This document shows, in pieces, positions 58,400 to 64,000 of a DNA stretch of 64,000 bases. The notes under the pieces are model-generated. The model did not search any database. It saw only the letters and a program-made list of their open reading frames with translations, and was not told where the DNA came from. The translations under genes were made by a program, and so were the position numbers. Position 1 is the first letter of the stretch. Each line of letters begins with the position of its first letter. The stretch is from Aegilops tauschii subsp. strangulata. Taxonomy: Eukaryota > Streptophyta > Magnoliopsida > Poales > Poaceae. The stretch covers positions 380,905,792-380,969,791 of the forward strand of contig NC_053035.3 of NCBI RefSeq assembly GCF_002575655.3. The letters are read 5' to 3'.

Positions 58400-59640
58400 C
58401 CTTGTGTGCGAAGATGTAGCTGGTGGGTCCCAGCTGTCAGGGGGGAAACATTTTTTTTGCCAAATACGGTGACCCGTCCGGTGGGTCCCTACTGTCAGGT
58501 GGAGGAATCATTATTTTGCGTGTAATAAGGAGGCACTTCCTTGCTGCGGCCGTGGACCCAGCTGTCAGCCTCTCCACGTACAGTACTCTTCCGATGGAAG
58601 TCGTTCCTTGACCACATTGACCACGCCGCACCGAGAGCACCAAGGCAGTGGACGACGGCGAGACCTAGGAAGGGGACGACACGGAGCCGGGAAGAAGCGG
58701 CAGTGGATGCCCATGCGGAGAGGAGTACGAGGGTTCACTGGTTCGGCTACGGTGTGAGGCTGCCGGCACCGCAGAATAACAGGGGGTGTGGGTGAGTAGA
58801 GGGATGGCCTGGCCAGCGGTGGGAGTAGTAGGGGCAGTGAGGCCTCCTTGGCAGCACAACCGGCCACGAGAGGCAGGAGCACGCGGCATGACCGACACTG
58901 GTTTGGGCGGTTGGATCAAGAAGACTAGAGGTTGAAGAAGCACTACGACCGTTGGATGGACATCGTATTGTCAGTGGAGCTACAGTCATTCATATTGACT
59001 AAGTTGACAAAGCCCTCCGTCCCCGTCAACTTACTAGGCCCATAAGTTAGCCTCCCACTATGGTGGGTCCCAGCTAGCAGGGGGAGTATTCATTTTTTTG
59101 TGCATAATAAGGAGGCAATTCCTTGCGTGCGAAGATATAGCTGGTGGGTCCGAGCTGACAGCGGGGGGACGTTTTTTTGCAAAATACAGAGGCTTGCGCG
59201 GCAGCACAGCCGGCCACTAGAGGCAGGAGCAGGCAGTCTCGCCGGCACTGGTTTGGGCGGCTGGTGCAAGAAGAGCAGCGATAGAAGAAGCATCAGGACC
59301 GTTCAATTCAAATCCAACGGTCACTGCTGCTAGAATCATTTATTGTCTAAGTTTACAAAGCCATGCGTACGCGTCAACTTAGTAGGCCCACAGGTTAGCC
59401 TCTAAACCGGTGCGTCCAAGATGTCAGTGGGAGGAATCATTTTTTCGCGTAATAAAGAGGCAGTTGATTGCGTGCGCCCAGGCCAGCGGAGGGAGTAGGG
59501 TGGGCCGGTGAAGCCTGCGCGGCATCACAGCGGGCCACAAGAGGAGGAAGAAGGCAGTCCCGCCGCCGCTGGTTTGGGAAGCTGGAGCAGGAAGATCAGA
59601 TATTGAAGAAGCACGTCGGCCGTTGGATGGACATCCTATA
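58400..59640 (-). repeat. Subterminal tandem units, inverted copy (partly shortened)
   Basis: The marker ACGGCCGTTGGATGGACATC (or a near match) occurs at about 58945 and 59616, and a decayed version near 59300. Spacing is about 670 bp with a shortened unit between. The motifs GGTGGGTCC(C/G)AGCTG, GTAATAAGGAGGCA and GAAGAAGCAC match the complement of 12862-15000. Confidence 0.78.
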
Positions 59641-59699
59641 GTCCCTGCTGCTAGAATCGTGTGTTGACTGACAAAGCCTTGCGTAAACAAGTCAGCCTC

Positions 59700-60340
59700 G
59701 AAATATGTGGGGTGTACAACCCATTTGCTATTATTTTTATAATTTTTACTCATTTGCTAATTCATATGGAATTTATTGCAGTCCATTTTCCATTTTTAGA
59801 ATTGCTGCCTATTTTCTGGTCAGTGCCAGGGTTAAAAAATTGAACAACAAAATGTGCGAAATTTTAGAAATTCACATATTTTTGCCTGGGAACAAAATAT
59901 TCTTAATCCAAGAATTAGTAACCATACTAAAGCAAATTTAAAAATAAATTAGTACTATGTCATGTTAAAATCCAATGAAATATAAAATATCAGTGTAGAA
60001 AAAAAACAAAAAAAGAAACTAACTACCCATTTGCTATATTTTTTTTGGAATTTGCAACCCCTTTGATATTACTTTTAAGATATACTTACCATACTCTTTG
60101 GCCAGGCCGGAATGCATCCCTCCTCGTCTTGAAAGATTTGCAGCCCGGTAAATCGGAGAAAACAAATAGGCCTAGCTTGGGTATTCTTCCAAAAGAAATA
60201 GTGGGCTGCCTATTTTCTCAAAGAAAAAACTGTTGGGCTGGTCATGTTGTTAGACGGGCCACAGAGACCGCACAACCCAGTTTACAGCCTGCTCCTCCGA
60301 ACAAATCCTAAAAAAAGTTGTGCAATTCTTTCGTTAATTG
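59700..60340. other. AT-rich non-coding segment
   Basis: No gene. ACCCATTTGCTAT recurs (about 59718 and 60025), and the stretch resembles the complement of 12.5-12.8 kb loosely, so it is probably the outer part of the right arm. Confidence 0.4.
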
Positions 60341-60660
60341 ACTATACGTTGACAATGATGTGAGTCCCAGATATCAGCAAGGTGGATTAGTGTAAAAAAA
60401 CAAGGGGTGCATCTGAGTAGTAAAAGAGGCGCTTGCTTGTGTTCGGGAGTGGACCTGGTGGGTCCGTACTGTCATACTCACAACTACAGTCCACTCCCGA
60501 TTCACTATGTTGACAGGGCTAGACGGCGGCGGCGCGGCGAGCGCACCATGGCGGAGGATAAAGTGTTGTCGCCAATGTGTTGGGCTGGGTTGGCCATTCT
60601 TATCAAAAAGTAAAAATGGACCGGAACTATTTATGATGTTGACTACGATTTGCATGGGTC

Positions 60661-61320
60661 CGCTGGTTGCAGGAAGAAAATAGTGGGAGAAAGAAGACTG
60701 GTTGCTATCTTTGCCTAAGAATAATATCGACTGAATGTAACGACACTATCCTAGCAAATAATATCCTCCTGTTAAAATTTGACTTTTCAAATTGTGAATT
60801 GAAAGAACTGGTGCATGAGCATTTAGCTTTATTTATTTACTTATTTATGTTTAGGGGACCATGAGCATGTACCTGGGCCAGATTCATGTGAGAGCCTCCC
60901 TTCCAGTTAATTATGGGCTCCTCTATTGGGCCTTCATCAGTGGGCTGCATGTTATCGACAAGTGGAAAATGTGTTTCGTACCAAAAATAGTATGCGCTAC
61001 GTACGGTACGAGGCACTAAAGGATCAGACCGTGCAACGACTTCCAAAACATTGTGTTTGTCATTCTAACAACACATTTATTCAACCAACAGATGAAATAT
61101 ACTACTGATTGTACATTAAAAACAGCAGCAGCAGCAACAACCAGGGCTGGGGGTGCAACAGAAGCAGTAAGCAGGCCAGAAGAGTAAAGACGCAGCTCTC
61201 TCTTCCAAACCAAACATCAGCCATCATTACAAAAGGGCTACCCAAAAAGAACAAGTGTATGCATCAAACTAAATAAAGATCCTACTACACCAAGTGTACT
61301 CATCTAACTAACTGGCTCAA
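60661..61320. other. Non-coding flank 3' of the DUF295 pseudogene
   Basis: Return to low-copy-looking sequence with a short CAG-type run (AGCAGCAGCAGCAACAA near 61120). No gene. Part may be the 3' UTR of the minus-strand pseudogene. Confidence 0.35.
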
Positions 61321-62716
61321 TTAGACGTTACTATTCATTAAGCTGTGGAGATTGGCTGACGGCTTGAACCAGATGGGTGCCTGACGGGGGAAATTCCAGC
61401 CAGCAGGCCGAAGTCTGATACTTGCGACCCTCTCTCCTACTTTGGGCTGCAGAGCGTGGCGGCACACATCAGGGTATGGTGCATGCAGAGACGCATGGTA
61501 CATTGTATACACATAGTTTTGCCTGATGAACGGAACCGCGCTGCCATCATGATCCTTGCCGTCGGTTATCTCCTTGTTAATCAGGTAATTCAGTCCGAGA
61601 AATAGAGAGCGTGTACCAAGGCTACTTACCAGCCTCCAGTCCTAAATTCCTGAAGGCCCAGAGAAGCTGGGATCCTGCTCAAAGACCTTGCAGTGACTGT
61701 GATTGTATTCCGCGAAACAACACATCCGGTACATGCGAACGATCATCAATCGTTCGCCGCCGTCTGGATGACCCAGGAACCACCTGCAACTGCCATGACA
61801 CTTTTCTTTGAAAGGTTCTGGGATTAGGAAGGGTAGGGACACCAGGCGGCCTACAACATCATATCAAGTTGCAGTCAAATAAAAAAGGGCTCTTACCGTA
61901 GTAAATCTTAAGAACAACATGTTATGAGCATGACTATTTTTTTAGTAAATGTTGACATTAATATAAGCAAGCCATCATGATATCATAGGAAAGTAACATA
62001 CTGCTGTAACAACCGTTTGTAGCGATGACTGGAGTAGGCCAGCATTACGTCCAGCCATAGAAGGAGTCGACAGCATAAATGAAGCAATTGTGTTCAATGG
62101 CATCAGAGAACCATGGAGGATGTATGATCCTGTGATGGACATGCCGATTTATCCACTTACCGCGGTGACCTGTCAGATAGGCGAGACCGCGGTTGAAGAA
62201 CGCAATTAGCCTGAAGTCTTTATAATTCGCAGATCTTGTGGGCACTTGGTAGATTAAAACCTTGAGCAAATCAAACTTGGTATCATGTTGGCTACTGTAA
62301 GATTCCGAGTATTCTGGGCCGCGGTGCCAAAGCAGTGCAGTGTTAATTGAATGAAGGGGGATCAATCGTCGGGTGTAGACCTCCACGAGCATCCAGCTGC
62401 CGCGACTGTCGACGAGCACCATCCAAGACGTGTTCATGAAGACCCAGTACATACCGTTAATGTAGTTGAGGTTGACGAGGATCGGATCACAGTCAAGGGG
62501 GTTGATGCTCGCCACCCTATGATCATTATGCTGCGTGACATGCCGTTTCTAAAGATCAGGCGGCATCAGCAAGCAAGGAGCTGGCTTAAAAAGCTCCAGC
62601 CTGAGGGCTTTGAGTAAACGGTATAGCCCCGACTAGCACGCGGCGAGCGGCATGGTACTGAGATTGTCCACACGCGAAACAATGAGCTTAATTACCTCTG
62701 TGGGGAGCGAATTCCA
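61321..62716 (-). pseudogene. F-box/DUF295 protein gene, broken by three in-frame TAG codons
   Basis: The coding trace runs from about 62716 leftward. It has an F-box (LPTEVIKLIVSRVDNLSTM), DUF295 strands (MYWVFMNTSWMVLVDSRGSW, LIAFFNRGLAYLTGHRGKW, EHNCFIYAVDSFYGW), an intron of about 200 bp (between ~62045 and ~61845), then a second exon (CRWFLGHPDGGERLMIVRMY) and a typical DUF295 end (PRQAPIWFKPSANL), stopping at TAA 61323-61321. In-frame stops are all TAG: 62635-62633, 62551-62549 and 61644-61642. The reading frame is otherwise kept within each exon. No in-frame ATG was found near the F-box, so the 5' end is lost or altered. Exact splice sites are uncertain because the simplest GT-AG pair does not keep phase. 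Family members are putative SCF adaptors. Confidence 0.82.
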
Positions 62717-63221
62717 GCCACTCTTTCGGCGGACGCTGCTCGGTTCTAGTACCTACTACTATGCCCTAGTTTGCATATAGAGTAGTGGAGTAGGACTCTT
62801 CTCTACTACTAGCACCGGTGGAGTACTATATTCTAATCAAATAAAATAGTTGCAAACTTCAATGCCCGAGCGTGGAACGACTACGAACCGGCATCGGTCC
62901 TAACTCCAATCCCCAGCAAACGTTCGCTGGGAGACATGGCAGTTGCAAACCCCCGCGATGCAATTACAGTACATGTGTAAGGGTGGCGGTTTTTTCAAAT
63001 ATTATGGCTTAAAAACAGGCCACCGTCAGATGGAAATCTGACGGTTACGTGGGATTCGCCAGGATTGAGCTTGTGGCGAACAATCGCCAGATATCATTAC
63101 TAAAAAAAGGTTAAAACACCCGGGTTATAACTTGCACCGGCTGGCCACTAACAATGATACTAACATAGTTGTAAAATGGTCAAACACCATGTCTACGTGG
63201 TGTTTGGAATTATATGCAAAA
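62717..63221. other. Non-coding gap
   Basis: No gene. A small perfect hairpin, CCGTCAGATGGAAATCTGACGG, lies near 63025 (shown here with its loop; arms are 9 bp). Low-complexity AGTACTAC-type steps occur at 62750-62830. Confidence 0.35.
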
Positions 63222-63945
63222 AACTAGCAAGATGCCCGTGCATTGCATGGAACATCAAGATGCATTTTTTTACAGAACACCTGTTGTGGTTGACCCATGC
63301 AGGAGTAATCCCATGTGTAAAAACTAATAATATCTCGAGAATTTTATCGGAAAAATGGTATCTCGAGAATTTCATTGAAAAAATGATATCTCAAGAAAGA
63401 TGAGAGATAAGGTGAGGGGGAGTGGGGCATGGTGGTGACTGGTGGTCGGACTGGGCGGAGGCATGGTGATGGACGGCGCCCGCAGCGGCCACCATGCCAT
63501 ATTGTTCCAGAGACTTCCTTTTTTTATTGCTCGGCAATGAGGTTGTGGGAGATAAGGATGAACGAGGCAAGGCCTTATCTATAAATGTGGAGAGAGGTGC
63601 GGGTATGTTTTGTAAAATTGTCATAGTTTGCTTTCTATCCGTCAGATACAAATCGGACGGTCTATATTACAAGATGGCGGGCACACCATCATCAGCAACT
63701 CGGTTTTTATAAGAACTAGCAAGATGCCCGTGCGTTGCATGTAAGATCAAGATGCATTTGTATGAGTAGTTTATCTTGTGAGAGAAAAGGATGAACGAGG
63801 GAAGGCCTTATTTGCAAGTGGAGACGTGTGTGGGTACCTTTTTTGCAAAATTGCCATAGTTTCCTTCCTATCCGTCAGATATAAATCGGACGGCCTGTAT
63901 TGCAGGATGGCAGGCACACCATCATCACCAACTCTGTTTTTTATA
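63222..63945 (+). repeat. Tandem dispersed repeat, two copies (about 63222-63714 and 63715-63945)
   Basis: Both copies start AACTAGCAAGATGCCCGTGC and end TTTTTATAAG. Their 3' halves (CCGTCAGATACAAATCGGAC, GGCGGGCACACCATCATCA) align closely. Copy 1 is about 260 bp longer because of extra sequence at about 63280-63530. The AAGATGCCCGTGC(A/G)TTGCA phrase is common in grass repeats; class not assigned. Confidence 0.7.
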
Positions 63946-64000
63946 AGTGTAGAAAAGTAGAGAGTAGAGATAACAGGAGTAGAGATAGAGATAAGAGTAG
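63946..64000 (+). repeat. AGAGTAG/AGATA simple repeat at the window end
   Basis: Irregular microsatellite of GTAGAGA and AGATAGAGATA steps running to the window edge. Confidence 0.7.

Larger units (their letters stand above)
56743..60660 (+). mobile_element. CACTA-type transposon arm, right copy (terminus at 56743)
   Basis: Begins CACTACAAAAAAGACACATC, then ATTTTGGGCCGAAC and GGTATCATCATAGATGTGG. The sequence matches the complement of 16466 leftward with only scattered differences over the first ~350 bp. It then continues with the degenerate repeats, the 81-bp minisatellite and ~0.7-kb units in inverted order relative to the left arm. The outer end is fuzzy, with related motifs until about 60660. 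No transposase ORF. Open frames here are repeat by-products. Confidence 0.72.

Noticed and set aside
1..64000. CRISPR arrays, bacterial operons, rRNA or tRNA genes
   Set aside because: The repeats present are tandem or transposon-derived and plant-like; no cloverleaf with intact A and B boxes or rRNA core was noticed by eye. A tRNAscan run would settle the tRNA question.

Overview
The window is plant nuclear DNA of Triticeae type (wheat, Aegilops, rye or barley; bread wheat or a close relative is the best guess). The basis is Stowaway MITEs with CTCCCTCCGT ends and TA duplications, CACTA termini with kilobases of subterminal repeats, nested Ty3/gypsy LTR elements of chromovirus and Athila types, and GC-rich F-box/FBD and F-box/DUF295 gene relics. 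No prokaryotic feature, CRISPR array, rRNA or convincing tRNA was seen. The species call is inference.

Layout. (1) 1-11.7 kb is a low-copy flank: the last exon of an FBD-type F-box gene (145-453), an intact unrecognised ORF (1896-2459), four MITEs or MITE relics, a 200-bp direct duplication (2790/3979), a broken DUF295 gene on the minus strand (4881-6286), about 4 kb of non-coding DNA with scattered direct repeats, and a second small unrecognised ORF (11072-11446). (2) 11.7-16.47 kb is one arm of a CACTA-type element: a 210-bp hairpin, three ~0.7-kb tandem units, an 81-bp minisatellite, and a terminus ending TTGTAGTG at 16466. (3) 16.47-56.74 kb is a nest of five LTR retrotransposons. Element A (16468-24360) lacks its 5' end and sits in the gag of element B. 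B's pol and 3' LTR are split into 24361-27380, 42236-45192 and 55303-56742. Element C (27381-42230) lies in B's integrase, D (28329-35873) lies in C, and E (45193-55302) lies in B's 3' LTR. (4) 56.74-60.7 kb is a second CACTA arm, inverted relative to the first and starting CACTACAA at 56743. (5) 60.7-64 kb is low-copy flank again, with a second DUF295 pseudogene on the minus strand (61321-62716) and a tandem dispersed repeat.

How it fits together. Nothing in the nest looks able to move by itself: A, B and E carry stops and frameshifts, and C and D lack gag-pol. C's primer-binding site and polypurine tract place it on the minus strand, while its one long ORF lies on the plus strand. D carries a private acidic ORF instead of gag-pol. 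Many in-frame stops are the kind produced by C-to-T decay of methylated DNA. The most unusual large feature is the pair of near-identical CACTA arms whose termini face inward across 40 kb of retrotransposons. The most likely ordinary cellular genes are the F-box relics, which suggest an F-box neighbourhood later split by transposable elements. I saw no clear new enzymatic or defence system; the candidates for novelty are the non-autonomous elements C and D, the repeated polypurine motifs, and the inverted CACTA arrangement.
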